Notes: generated from the letters alone by a model not told the origin. A stretch of DNA of 64,000 nucleotides from CAZDBA01 sp965224765 (GCA_965224765.1 CBDDAC010000025.1:248001-312000), one strand, 5' to 3'. Shown: positions 35,289 to 44,114, numbered from the stretch's first letter. Numbers and translations: made by a program.

Positions 35289-36626
35289 CTAACTTACTGG
35301 CTGCTTGGCATAGGAAGAAGCTGGAGAGTGTTCGTGTTGAGGCAACGAACGATGCGATTTTCCTTCGGGGCGAAGCAGTTGTTGCAAACTGTTGAGTCGT
35401 TCGCCCATTTGTCCCAGTGTTTTTGCCGTCCAGTGAGCGCCTTCAGCTTGGTTTCTGCTGTCACGCGAGCATGTTGAGTTATGCTCGAGTACCGAAGCGA
35501 TTTCGTGAGTCAGTTCGAGTTGTTTTTGAGTTACATCCGAAATGGTGGCGACGCAGTTCGCGGACTCGTCGGTTGAGTCACTAATGGTTTGTAACTCCTC
35601 AAGTGTTCCAGCAACTTTCTCAATGACGTCGCTGATCTGTTCGTGTTCACCTGCGGCGACTGAAATGGATTGTTGAGTTTCCATCTGGACCAGTTCTATT
35701 CGATTGGAGATGTCAACCACGGCTTGTGCGGACTGTTCCGCCAGAGCTCGCACTTCTTCAGCCACCACCGCGAATCCACGTCCATGCTCTCCCGCTCGAA
35801 CGGATTCGATGGATGCGTTGAGAGCTAGAAGGTCTGTCTTCGAAGAAAGTGAACCGATCGTTTGTACAATGTTTCCGATTTCTTTGGTGTGTTGTCCCAG
35901 AGTTCGAAGTTTGCGTTCGCGAGCGGCAATATGATTGCGAACTTGTTTCATCTCATCAACCAACTCGCGGAATTTGTCCAGCCCATTGGCCGAGACATGT
36001 TTGGCGGTGGTTGAGGCTTCGACGGCGATATTGGCGTAATCGCCCACCTGGATAATGGCGTCTGCCATCGATTCGATCATCGTTGTTGCTTGATCGACTG
36101 ACCCAACTTGTTCTTCTGCCCCGGATACGATTTGTGAGGTAAAACGTTTGATCTCACGGCTGCACGAAGCGATCTGTTGAATCACCGGTTCTAGTTCTCC
36201 GCTGTAGCCGGTGAGGATGCCTTTCAAACGAGATGCACTAGAGTTCGTTTCGTCCCGTTCACGCGCAACGTCGCGACGATCCACTAGGGCGAGGTAGTTA
36301 CTGACTTCATTGAGCTCATTGAGCGATTGTTCCGATTCCGCAATGGTCATTGTGAGGGTGTTAGAGACTTTCTCACCCATTTGACTCAGTTCGGCAATTC
36401 CAATCGATTCAGTTTTGGCATTACGATTCAATCGTTTTGATAGCTGCGAGATGGCTTTGTGAAAACGTCGCGCTGCCCAAGCGGTTGTGCCACCGCCTAA
36501 GACTACGCTGGCCATCGACAACCCCAGCATATTGAAGAGCGATGTTTGCTGAATCGCAAGGTACAGGAAAATTCCGCCAATGAGATTGGCGAAGCAAATA
36601 GCGGTAAATAGAAAGTTGATACGCAT
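35289..36626 (-). CDS. Methyl-accepting chemotaxis protein without a periplasmic sensor domain
   Basis: This 445-residue protein has two membrane helices at about residues 4-26 and 33-50 joined by only a few residues, so there is no room for a periplasmic ligand domain. A cytoplasmic coiled coil then carries the signalling hairpin SSKTDLLALNASIESVRAGE and GRGFAVVAEEVRALAEQS. The last residues after the coiled coil are low-complexity. It should form the receptor array with the CheW and CheA encoded next to it. Sensing is probably internal or membrane-based. Confidence 0.93.
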   Translation of the reverse strand: MRINFLFTAICFANLIGGIFLYLAIQQTSLFNMLGLSMASVVLGGGTTAWAARRFHKAISQLSKRLNRNAKTESIGIAELSQMGEKVSNTLTMTIAESEQSLNELNEVSNYLALVDRRDVARERDETNSSASRLKGILTGYSGELEPVIQQIASCSREIKRFTSQIVSGAEEQVGSVDQATTMIESMADAIIQVGDYANIAVEASTTAKHVSANGLDKFRELVDEMKQVRNHIAARERKLRTLGQHTKEIGNIVQTIGSLSSKTDLLALNASIESVRAGEHGRGFAVVAEEVRALAEQSAQAVVDISNRIELVQMETQQSISVAAGEHEQISDVIEKVAGTLEELQTISDSTDESANCVATISDVTQKQLELTHEIASVLEHNSTCSRDSRNQAEGAHWTAKTLGQMGERLNSLQQLLRPEGKSHRSLPQHEHSPASSYAKQPVS

Positions 36627-36635
36627 GTCAGTTGA

Positions 36636-37148
36636 TTAAGCCGAAGCAATTTCGGCGGCCAATGAGTGAACGGCTTTTTCCTGGTCGAGCCAAAATGCGT
36701 CGAGAAGTCTTATCGCATACTGATAGACCGCAAGTGGATCAAGGATCTGTAGGACTTGGTTTTTAAAGGAAGCGGAACCCATCGAAATTTTTGACCAAGC
36801 GTCTTCCTTAAAGGAAAGAGCCGAGATGGAAATTTCAAGTTCTGTGAGCCCGAGGGCTTCATCGATCAGCAGTCCCCAGTTTCCTGCTGGACCGTGAACG
36901 ACCAGCATTTGAAGTTCTGCATCGTTTCTTTGTTCGTGTTGAATCTGCATCAAACCCAGTAAACTGAATACCGGAACGAATTCATTTTGAGCATGACAAA
37001 CTCCTCTTAGTACTGGATCGCTATGAGGAACCTTGGTGAGCGTAGGACTCAACGTTACACATTGGATTGATAACGCTGGGACTGCGTACCCACTTTCGCC
37101 AGATCGAAAGGCACAGAATCGTTCGGATTGTAGGTTGCCAAATGACAT
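36636..37148 (-). CDS. cheW: CheW-like adaptor protein
   Basis: This 170-residue CheW-fold protein (FCAFRSGESGYAVPALSIQ, VFSLLGLMQIQ, LIDEALGLTELEIS) couples receptors to CheA. It ends 10 nt before the MCP start and is preceded by a small gene at 2-nt spacing. The sequence is somewhat divergent from flagellar CheW, as in accessory chemosensory systems. Confidence 0.85.
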   Translation of the reverse strand: MSFGNLQSERFCAFRSGESGYAVPALSIQCVTLSPTLTKVPHSDPVLRGVCHAQNEFVPVFSLLGLMQIQHEQRNDAELQMLVVHGPAGNWGLLIDEALGLTELEISISALSFKEDAWSKISMGSASFKNQVLQILDPLAVYQYAIRLLDAFWLDQEKAVHSLAAEIASA

Positions 37149-37150
37149 GT

Positions 37151-37429
37151 CTATTTATTGGGGTGTGTGATGCGTTCGATTAGCTTTTCTTTGAGAGAAG
37201 CCAGACGATGATTGTGGGGTGATTTCGATTCGCCTGACGAACGTTTCTTGTCAGGGAGTGGGTCTTGAAACTTCATCCTGTGGCTCGAGTTTGGGTCGTT
37301 CCCCGTCAGATCTGCAATGATCTGCTGCAACTCGAATTGGGTTTCCTCGGCAAAGGTCTCGATGTCCCGTCGCCATTGATCAAAATCAAAGATCAAGGGC
37401 GTAGGTCGTTCTGTCGATGATTCATTCAT
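37151..37429 (-). CDS. Small protein in the chemosensory operon, unknown
   Basis: This 92-residue hydrophilic protein has a helical N-terminal half (FDFDQWRRDIETFAEETQFE) and a basic C-terminal helix (RLASLKEKLIERITHPNK). There is no signal peptide or membrane segment. It lies 21 nt after the response regulator and 2 nt before cheW, so it is part of the operon. No family is recognised. Confidence 0.65.
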   Translation of the reverse strand: MNESSTERPTPLIFDFDQWRRDIETFAEETQFELQQIIADLTGNDPNSSHRMKFQDPLPDKKRSSGESKSPHNHRLASLKEKLIERITHPNK

Positions 37430-37450
37430 GCTGTTGAGTCCTGTATCGTT

Positions 37451-37828
37451 CTATGAATGGGTGGACTGATGGAGTTGTGTACGAACTGCGTCCAACAAGT
37501 CGACTTCGCAGACAGGCTTTTGCAGGTAGGCCCCAAACTCCTGGCCCAGCAATTCAAGGGCTTTTGTATTCATGCAGGTCAAGAAAACGATCGGCAGTTC
37601 CCGATATTCGGATCCCATGTTTTTGAGCTTTTCACAAACGCTGAATCCGTCCAGTCCCGGCATATTGACATCGAGTACCATTAAACTGGGCTCGTGGTGA
37701 AGCAGTTCGATTGCTTCGTTCCCATTGGCTGCGGTGATAACTTCGTAGCCCGCGCTAGTGAGAATGCGTTTGACCTGGACTCGAACCGATTGGCTGTCGT
37801 CGACAACAAGAAGCCTGGACATTGACAT
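37451..37828 (-). CDS. Single-domain response regulator (CheY/PilG-like)
   Basis: This is a 125-residue receiver domain starting MSMSRLLVVDDSQSVR. It has the acidic pair, the phospho-acceptor in MVLDVNMPGLDG and the lysine in LQKPVCE. An in-frame extension to 37900 is less likely. It is the first gene of the chemosensory operon and is probably phosphorylated by the CheA. Confidence 0.92.
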   Translation of the reverse strand: MSMSRLLVVDDSQSVRVQVKRILTSAGYEVITAANGNEAIELLHHEPSLMVLDVNMPGLDGFSVCEKLKNMGSEYRELPIVFLTCMNTKALELLGQEFGAYLQKPVCEVDLLDAVRTQLHQSTHS

Positions 37829-38102
37829 TTTTGGGGGTATCCCTGAGGTGACAAAAGGAGAGCAGTTGGTTGGTCGATTATTCTCGATCCCTAACATCAA
37901 CCGTATGTCAAGTTCGCTCGTGAGGCGGAGGAATTTTCAAAAAAGAGTCCTAGTTGCCAACAGGGGCGATCACTGATGAACCATTGAGGTTGGAAACTGA
38001 TTTCGGAGAATCTGCCTGGGCGCCCAAAAAAGGTCTTAGAAACACGACATTCTGAGCGTTTATGACCTATGTTTTAGAGACCGAAGTTTTTGGAAAGAGA
38101 AG

Positions 38103-38540
38103 ATGGCCACCACGACTCACCCCATCAGGCGAAAGGATGCAAGTAATTTCAAATCGTCTCATATTCTCGTGGTCGATGACGATATCCTCACAGTCAAAGT
38201 CGTTGAGAAGTATCTGAGTGACGCGGGCTTTTCTCAGGTGTCGAATATCGCGGATGCCCGCGATGTCATTGATACGGTCGGCAACACTCAACCAGACATG
38301 GTCCTGCTGGATATTTTCATGCCCCATGTGAATGGCTTGGAAGTTTTGAAACAGATCCGAGCCAACAAGAATTGGAATCACATTATCGTGTTGATGCTAA
38401 GTTCCGCCGGCAAGGAGGAGCGTTATCTCGCGCTCGAAATGGGAGCATTCGGTTTTATTCAAAAGCCCGTTACAGGTACGACCTTGATTGAAGAAGTCGC
38501 AAAGGCATTTCGTGTTGCCAGCCGATTTGGAGCCTGTTGA
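38103..38540 (+). CDS. Single-domain response regulator
   Basis: This 145-residue receiver has ILVVDDDILTVK, the phospho-acceptor in MVLLDIFMPHVNG and the lysine in IQKPVTG. It has an extra N-terminal segment of about 20 residues (MATTTHPIRRKDASNF). It is transcribed divergently from the chemosensory operon and may be a second CheY-like target of that system. Confidence 0.92.
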   Translation: MATTTHPIRRKDASNFKSSHILVVDDDILTVKVVEKYLSDAGFSQVSNIADARDVIDTVGNTQPDMVLLDIFMPHVNGLEVLKQIRANKNWNHIIVLMLSSAGKEERYLALEMGAFGFIQKPVTGTTLIEEVAKAFRVASRFGAC

Positions 38541-38583
38541 TTAGGTGACGACGTGGGCACCCTATCAAGTAGTCGATTCACGA

Positions 38584-38732
38584 GAGGTTGAGGCTCCTGC
38601 CGAAACAGTTTTTGTTCATCTCAAACGTGGAACGTGGGGCTAATACCCGGACCGATTTGAATTGACGGGTAACAAGGCGAAGAAAACCGGTGTATCTGAT
38701 GGACTCGGCCCGCCAATCGAAAATGGGCTAGG
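38584..38732 (+). repeat. 149-bp direct repeat, copy A (starts with R1)
   Basis: It starts GAGGTTGAGGCTCCTGCCGA and includes AACGTGGAACGTGGGGCTAA and GAAAACCGGTGTATCTGATG. It matches copy B at 38806-38954 with few differences. Confidence 0.9.
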
Positions 38733-38749
38733 CTGTTGGCAGAACACTA

Positions 38750-38780
38750 CATGCCCACGCAAGCGAGGAGCATGGCACCC
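38750..38780 (-). repeat. Dispersed repeat R2, inverted
   Basis: An exact reverse complement of the 28624-28654 element (CATGCCCACGCAAGCGAGGA and onward). Confidence 0.85.
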
Positions 38781-38805
38781 GTCGTCGAGCTTTTGCCTTT
38801 TACGG

Positions 38806-38954
38806 GAGGTTGAGGCTCCTGCCGAAACAGTTCTTGTTCCTCTCAAACGTGGAACGTGGGGCTAATACCCGGACCGATTTGAATTGACAGGTAACAAGGC
38901 GAAGAAAACCGGTGTATCTGATGTACTCGGCCCGCCAATCCAAGACAGGCCTAG
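38806..38954 (+). repeat. 149-bp direct repeat, copy B (starts with R1)
   Basis: Nearly identical to copy A, with substitutions such as CAGTTCTTG for CAGTTTTTG. The distance between the two starts is 222 bp. Confidence 0.9.
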
Positions 38955-38957
38955 GTA

Positions 38958-39215
38958 CTAGTTGTTATTCGAGCTGAGTGACTCAAGACGAGTGCAGACG
39001 ATGGCCCAGCGGTTCGGATTGCTTTGTTCGAGCATCTCCTGATTATGAGTGAATCGCCAAGCGTCCGCTCTGCCGCGAAATTGTTGTTGGCCTTCGTAGG
39101 ACACGATCGAGTAGATTCTTGGGCGATCTCTCCAGTCTTTGGGATCGAACCCGTCCTCCGGACAGACGATCAGGGTGTGATAGTCGAGTTTCGGTCGTTT
39201 TCGTAGTTTAGTCAT
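38958..39215 (-). CDS. Hypothetical 85-residue protein
   Basis: The sequence MTKLRKRPKLDYHTLIVCPE continues with DGFDPKDWRDRPRIYSIV and ends TRLESLSSNNN. It is hydrophilic with many aromatic residues and looks like a small soluble protein. It has no recognised family. Its end abuts the direct-repeat region. Confidence 0.55.
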   Translation of the reverse strand: MTKLRKRPKLDYHTLIVCPEDGFDPKDWRDRPRIYSIVSYEGQQQFRGRADAWRFTHNQEMLEQSNPNRWAIVCTRLESLSSNNN

Positions 39216-39438
39216 TTTTGCCTCAATTCAGGCCACGTGTTTGATCCATCGTATTATTCGTTTTGACCGTGACACCATTGGTCCACCGGGCAAAACAAAT
39301 TGAGTTGATGTCGGTTTTTCCAATAAAACAACGTTGTTTTTTTCCGAAAGTTACCCACCTCTTGGTGAGTCGACCCTGTTAGCAAGTTTCAGATTAGATT
39401 ATTTTGGTGCCAATCCTATGAACCGATAAGAGAAATTG

Positions 39439-40131
39439 ATGTCGATCCGAGCCAATTCAAATTCCAAGTTCCTGAGGCGGTTTCTTCTGATTGCCGCTGT
39501 CTGTATTGGTTACGTTCTTTGGGGAGGCTACGATGCCTTGGTGACCGGCCCCAAAAAAATGAAGATGGCAAAGGCACATTGGATGGAGGCGAATGAAGAG
39601 GGGCAAACCGGTTGGGTTAAGCGACATGCGGAGGACAGCGGAGAGTGGACTCAAGTCGCCAAGGAAAACAACTGGCCGATTGGTGCTCCCAAAACGCCTG
39701 CTTCGGTACAAGGCTATATCTATTTTAATTATGCATTGGTTGCCGTGTGTCTTTTGGCGGGCTCGATTGCGATCTTTAAATTCACCAAGGTCAACAACAC
39801 TTGGGTCGAAGCAGAGGATGGCCGCCTAAAAACCAGTTGGAATGAAGAGTTTGCCTTTTCAGATATTCTCACGATCAACAAACGACGCTGGGAGCGCAAG
39901 GGCATCGCAGTGATCACCTATTCTACGCCCAATGGCGAGAGTCAGTTTTTTCTGGATGATTTCAAGTACGTTCGGAAAGAAACGGATGAGATCCTTTTTC
40001 TGATGGAACAGCAATTGACGGACGATCAGATTCTTGAAGGATCACGCGAGTTGTCACCTGAGGAAAAGGCCGAGGCGAAGCGACTTGTCGAGGCGAAACG
40101 CCAAGAGCTGGATGTTATCGAGGACGAGTAA
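39439..40131 (+). CDS. Membrane protein with PH-like C-terminal region, unknown
   Basis: This 230-residue protein has one hydrophobic helix near the N-terminus (FLLIAAVCIGYVLWGGYDAL) and another near residue 95 (YALVAVCLLAGSIAIF). The C-terminal cytoplasmic part includes EDGRLKTSWNEEFAFSD, KYVRKETDEIL and a long charged tail (SPEEKAEAKRLVEAKRQE). No family could be named with confidence. It lies alone before the convergent ABC exporter. Confidence 0.7.
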   Translation: MSIRANSNSKFLRRFLLIAAVCIGYVLWGGYDALVTGPKKMKMAKAHWMEANEEGQTGWVKRHAEDSGEWTQVAKENNWPIGAPKTPASVQGYIYFNYALVAVCLLAGSIAIFKFTKVNNTWVEAEDGRLKTSWNEEFAFSDILTINKRRWERKGIAVITYSTPNGESQFFLDDFKYVRKETDEILFLMEQQLTDDQILEGSRELSPEEKAEAKRLVEAKRQELDVIEDE

Positions 40132-40180
40132 AGAGAGGCTCCAACAGCAAACGTGCTCCTGCAGTTTATTCTTGAACAAC

Positions 40181-42088
40181 CTAAATTATGCTGACCGCGT
40201 CGTGTTGCCTTTTGACCATCTCTGCATAGGTCCCATTGAGTTTGATTAACTCGTCGTGGGTGCCGCACTCGACGATTTTTCCTTCGTCAATGACAACGAT
40301 CTGATCGGCGTGGGTAATGGTCGATAGCCTGTGCGCAATAACAAATGTTGTGCGATCCTTGAGCAACTCTGTCATGGCTTGCTGAATCATCTGTTCACTT
40401 TCGGTGTCCAAATTGCTTGTTGCTTCGTCCAGGATAAGAATCTGCGGATCGGCAAGTAGGGCTCTGGCAATCGAAAGCCGCTGACGTTGTCCGCCCGATA
40501 GTTTGACACCGCGTTCGCCAATGATTGAGTTATAGCCCTCCGGGAGATCGGCAATAAACTCATGGGCATTGGCCTGCCGAGCGGCAGCCATCACGGCTTC
40601 TGCTGTGGCATTTCGATTTGCATAGGCAATGTTTTCAAAAACAGTTCCATCAAACAAAAAGACTTCTTGCTGAACGACTCCCAGTAGATCGCGAAACGAA
40701 TTCAATTGGTAGTCGCGCAAGTCCTTGTTGTTCAAGGTAATTTGGCCCTTGGTCGGATCGTAGAATCTTGCCACCAGGTCGGTGATGGTCGTTTTTCCCG
40801 CGCCGCTTCGGCCGACAAGAGCAACCACACTTCCGCCAGGAACGGTCAGGTTGAAGTCCTTGATCACATCAGATTCATCGTTGTAGGCAAACCAGACGTT
40901 TTCGAATTTGAGCTCATCAACACTCGGCCCGACTTCCACGGCGTTTTCGACATCTGGCTTGTCTGCAGGAGTTTCCAGGACTTCGAAGACCCTCTCCATG
41001 GAGGCAAGCGAACGCTGTAGTTCCGTCATCGATTCGACGATTTGCCATACCGGGTTGAGCAGGTAGAGAACGTAGATCTGGAAAGCGCCGATGTCACCAA
41101 TCGTAGCCTCGCCATGGATGTACCAGTAGCCGCCAGCCCAAGTGACGATCACCGTGTTGAGTGCAATGATGAAGCCCCAGGTGCTCCAAACGATAATTTC
41201 CCGTTTGGCCGCAAACAGTCGCATTCGCGTGATCGTATGATGCCCTACGGCATACTCGTTCTCTTCTCGCTGTTCCCCACTGAACGAACGAACTGCCCGA
41301 ATTCCTTGGAACGCCTCGCCCACGCGACCGTCTACATGCGATACGTCCTTGCGGATTGCTCGGTAGATCGGTCGGATTCGGCGAATTGCGATCATGCTCA
41401 AAATCATGATTGGCGGAATGACACCAAGTGCAGTAATCGCCAACTTCCAGTTGATGATGAACAGGATCACCATCGCAATAAGCAATCGGAGGACAGCGAC
41501 CCCTGGCGAGATCACCGCCATTTGCAAAAGGCCAGTTGTTTTGTTGATGTCGTCCGTCAACCGGGAAATGATTCCCCCGACTTTCATGTCGGATAACTTG
41601 TCCAGCGAGAGGCGCAGCAAGCGGTCAAACAAGGCGCGTCGCAAGGTGAGAATGACACGAAGGTTTAGAAGTCTTTGAAGCCACGCTCGGCAAATTCCCA
41701 ACACGCGAGTGAAAACAACCAGCCCGAGAAAAATCACGCCAACGACGTTTAGTTTCCAGATTTTTTCAGCGGCGGTTAACTCTTGGGCAAGCAGGACATC
41801 ATCGAAGATATAGCGGGCAAACAGTGGTTGAACGATTTCCAGCACGGAGACAAGAACCGCAAGGGTCGCCAAAACGGCTACCATTTTCCAGTGGGGCCAA
41901 AGTCGTCTGATGTAGATTTTCAGGTATCCACGTCGGATTTTTTTCTTCTCCGACTTGTCGAGCTTGGATTCAGCCTTCTTTTCTTCCTGATCCTCCCCTT
42001 CTTCATCACGCTCTTTTTTTAGCTGGCCACTTTTGAATTTTTCCAGGAATTCAGCGAATCGGGATTTGGAAGTTTGAGATGGGGACAT
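40181..42088 (-). CDS. ABC exporter, fused permease and ATPase (MsbA-like)
   Basis: This 635-residue half-transporter has a charged cytoplasmic N-terminal extension (about 55 residues, rich in Lys and Glu), six membrane helices and an ATPase domain with Walker A VGRSGAGKTT, signature LSGGQRQRLSIARALL, Walker B ILILDEATSNLD and the switch His in IAHRLST. It would work as a homodimer. The MsbA/lipid-or-drug exporter type is the closest match; the substrate cannot be told. Confidence 0.93.
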   Translation of the reverse strand: MSPSQTSKSRFAEFLEKFKSGQLKKERDEEGEDQEEKKAESKLDKSEKKKIRRGYLKIYIRRLWPHWKMVAVLATLAVLVSVLEIVQPLFARYIFDDVLLAQELTAAEKIWKLNVVGVIFLGLVVFTRVLGICRAWLQRLLNLRVILTLRRALFDRLLRLSLDKLSDMKVGGIISRLTDDINKTTGLLQMAVISPGVAVLRLLIAMVILFIINWKLAITALGVIPPIMILSMIAIRRIRPIYRAIRKDVSHVDGRVGEAFQGIRAVRSFSGEQREENEYAVGHHTITRMRLFAAKREIIVWSTWGFIIALNTVIVTWAGGYWYIHGEATIGDIGAFQIYVLYLLNPVWQIVESMTELQRSLASMERVFEVLETPADKPDVENAVEVGPSVDELKFENVWFAYNDESDVIKDFNLTVPGGSVVALVGRSGAGKTTITDLVARFYDPTKGQITLNNKDLRDYQLNSFRDLLGVVQQEVFLFDGTVFENIAYANRNATAEAVMAAARQANAHEFIADLPEGYNSIIGERGVKLSGGQRQRLSIARALLADPQILILDEATSNLDTESEQMIQQAMTELLKDRTTFVIAHRLSTITHADQIVVIDEGKIVECGTHDELIKLNGTYAEMVKRQHDAVSII

Positions 42089-42393
42089 GGAGGGAGCGTT
42101 TTGCCGCAGGATGGAAAAAGCTAATCATTGACAAATTTGCCAAAAAGGCAAACGGCATCTACCGCGAGTTTTGATTTGCTCTCCAGGTAAAGGAGTTTTG
42201 AACATTGTGCGAAGCGGCTGGTTGTTGGACATTAAGCGAAGCTTCTGAACTAGGAAACATTCAAGAAATTGATGTTCGAGTGGAAGTTGTTGAGCAGGAT
42301 TGGCCAGCTCATGCGGTTGTTGACTGACCAATACGAAAAAAAGCCAAGTCAATGATGACTTGGCTTGGGTGATCTAAGATTCGAAGCGTAGGC
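42089..42393. other. Intergenic region between two minus-strand genes
   Basis: No gene is seen. It contains the terminator at 42336-42366 and presumably the promoter of the ABC exporter. Confidence 0.6.
42336..42366 (-). terminator. Intrinsic terminator of the Sec/TlpA-like gene
   Basis: A perfect 11-bp stem, AAGCCAAGTCA/TGACTTGGCTT, with a 4-nt loop is followed on the minus strand by T residues. It lies 27 nt after the stop at 42394. Confidence 0.9.
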
Positions 42394-43662
42394 CTAACGA
42401 GTGGTTCCGTCTGCTTCTTCAGAATCGCTTTTCTTGTCCTCTTCATCTTCGTGATTGGAGACATCGACTTTGACGTCAATTTCAGCAAGTAGCTCGGTGA
42501 TGGCTTTATCAAGCTGTTCACCATTCAGGTTTTTGAATCGAATTTTTCCTTCGGCGTCCATCACGTAGATGGTTGGCCAGCCGGAAACGTTCCAAGCATC
42601 AGAAATGGAACCGTCTTCGTGTTCGTTTTGGAAGCTCCGCCAAGTGATGTCCTTTTCTTTGACGATTTCTCGAATCTCATCGAGATCATCATCGCTGTTA
42701 ACTCCAATAAGTGCGAAAGGTTTGTCTGCCAGTTTGTTTACGAGCGACCGCTCGTGTGGGTACATAGCCCGGCAGGGACCTCACCAATCGCCCCAGAAGT
42801 CGAGCATGACAACTTTGCCGCGATAGTCGCTCAGCTTGAAGTCTTTTCCGTCAAGATCCTGGCCAGCGATATCGGGGGCCACACACCCAACAGAAAGGTT
42901 TTGAATCGCAAACAGGGCTGAAGAAGCCAGTTCGCCCAAGTTTTCGCTTCGGCCTGGGCCGTAGACGATTTCCTCATCTGCGTAATTGTCGACGATGGTT
43001 TGGTACAATTCTTCAATCGACGATTTTTCAACTTTCGCATTCTTCAGGTACTCGACGCCTTCTTCGCCGATGTATTCAACCATCTCAGGATCATCCACCA
43101 TGTCTTTGGATTCGAGAATCTGCTCCAGGTAACTTGCTTTTGCGTACGAGGCGGCAGCTTTTACGGAATCGTGTGGCGAATTTTCGATCAAGGAATCGAG
43201 TCGTTTTTCCACTTGAGCAGAAGGCGTTGAGTAAACCAGATTCATGCAAACGCCACTCAACTTTTCACTTTTGATGAAGTTGGTGAACAGCTGGTCGTAG
43301 GCTTCGGCGACGAGTTCTTCATCGCGAATATTGGAAATCATCCAAGTGTAGGCGGATTCAGCAATATCAGAATTCAGATTCTCTTCAGCCAGTTTTTTGA
43401 TTTCTTCCGCGTAGTCGTCGGCTGTCGGGGCTTTGGCAAAAAGATCTTCTCGATCTTCTTCTGCTGCGTCCTCTATTTTTTGCCAAAACTCCATCTGCTC
43501 TTTTTCAAATTTCGCAGCGATGGCGTCAACAGGGTTTTCTTCTCCCGTCTCCTGTTTTGCTTTGTCGTCTTCTTGAGTGTCAGCATCTTGGACGAATGCT
43601 ACTGCCAGATCGCCCGTGCAGGGATCGGCATTGACTGCTCCATTGAAGGCTGTCACCAACAT
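42394..43662 (-). CDS. Thioredoxin/TlpA-like protein with in-frame UGA at active-site Cys (probable selenoprotein)
   Basis: Two adjacent frames are one gene. After VMLDFWGDW the codon is TGA (42783-42781), and the same frame continues GPCRAMYPHERSL to a stop at 42394, giving 422 residues with residue 294 read from UGA. In thioredoxins and TlpA this position is the first Cys of WCGPCR, so UGA replaces exactly the nucleophilic cysteine (UGPC). The rest of the domain is normal: a DIAGQDLDGKDFKLSDYRGK lead-in, GVNSDDD, the cis-Pro segment SGWPTIYVMD and a C-terminal acidic tail. The N-terminal 200 residues are helical and acidic. A hairpin fitting a bacterial SECIS lies just downstream of the UGA. 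A mutation of Cys to stop is the alternative. Confidence 0.88.
42740..42755 (-). promoter_or_regulatory. Candidate bacterial SECIS hairpin
   Basis: On the mRNA, ACGAGC-GGUC-GCUCGU forms a perfect 6-bp stem with a GGUC loop. The loop begins 31 nt after the UGA (42783-42781). The E. coli fdhF SECIS also has a GGUC apical loop, whose G and U contact SelB. A possible extra lower stem (CUGCC with GGCAG) is weaker. Confidence 0.7.
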
Positions 43663-43695
43663 ACTCTATTCATTTGGCGAGTATTTTCAATTGAC

Positions 43696-43857
43696 ATGAC
43701 GCAAAAGATAAGGAAAACCCAGGCAGCGTTGGCGATGCGCCTTCAGTGGATTGACGACGGGTGGGATGGCACACAAAAGGGAGCTGGGTTTCGCGACGCT
43801 ATTGAGGCGGGATTGTCCTCACCAAGAATTGAGGAGTTAGATTTTTTGCGCCCGTAG
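43696..43857 (+). CDS. Possible 53-residue protein
   Basis: MTQKIRKTQAALAMRLQWID continues to a stop at 43857. It is divergent from the Sec/TlpA-like gene. There is no obvious ribosome-binding site and no family; the call rests on composition only. Confidence 0.22.
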   Translation: MTQKIRKTQAALAMRLQWIDDGWDGTQKGAGFRDAIEAGLSSPRIEELDFLRP

Positions 43858-43994
43858 AAGTTGTCTTCGACCTATTTGACTGAACCCATATAAAAAGAGG
43901 AAGAGGGCGATCGTTTGGATCGTAAGGTGCCGGAGACGCCGCTCAAGTCCGAAGAATCGGAAAGACTCCACCATCGAGGAGGGTCATCTTAGAT

Positions 43995-44114
43995 ATGCCC
44001 CGTCTGGATGACCCGCTCGTTGGGATCGAAGTTTCGAAAGAGAGCGTTCGGCATTTGAGTGACTTTTTGGCTGAGCAAAGTTCAGCTCTGATGCGGGATG
44101 TCGCGAGCGGATAA
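43995..44114 (+). CDS. Possible 39-residue protein
   Basis: MPRLDDPLVGIEVSKESVRH begins after a strong purine-rich GAGGAGGG. It is amphipathic and mildly acidic. The good ribosome-binding sequence is the main support; no family is known. Confidence 0.25.
   Translation: MPRLDDPLVGIEVSKESVRHLSDFLAEQSSALMRDVASG

Larger units (their letters stand above)
38541..38957. other. Repeat-rich intergenic region
   Basis: There is no gene here. It consists of two long direct repeats (38584-38732 and 38806-38954) with an inverted R2 element between them (38750-38780). Each direct repeat begins with the R1 core. Frames across it are by-products of the repeats. Confidence 0.8.

Noticed and set aside
42394..42765. 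Separate gene beginning MYPHERSLVNK after the TGA
   Set aside because: It starts in the middle of a thioredoxin fold, in the same frame and six codons after the UGA, so it is the second part of the 43662-42394 gene.
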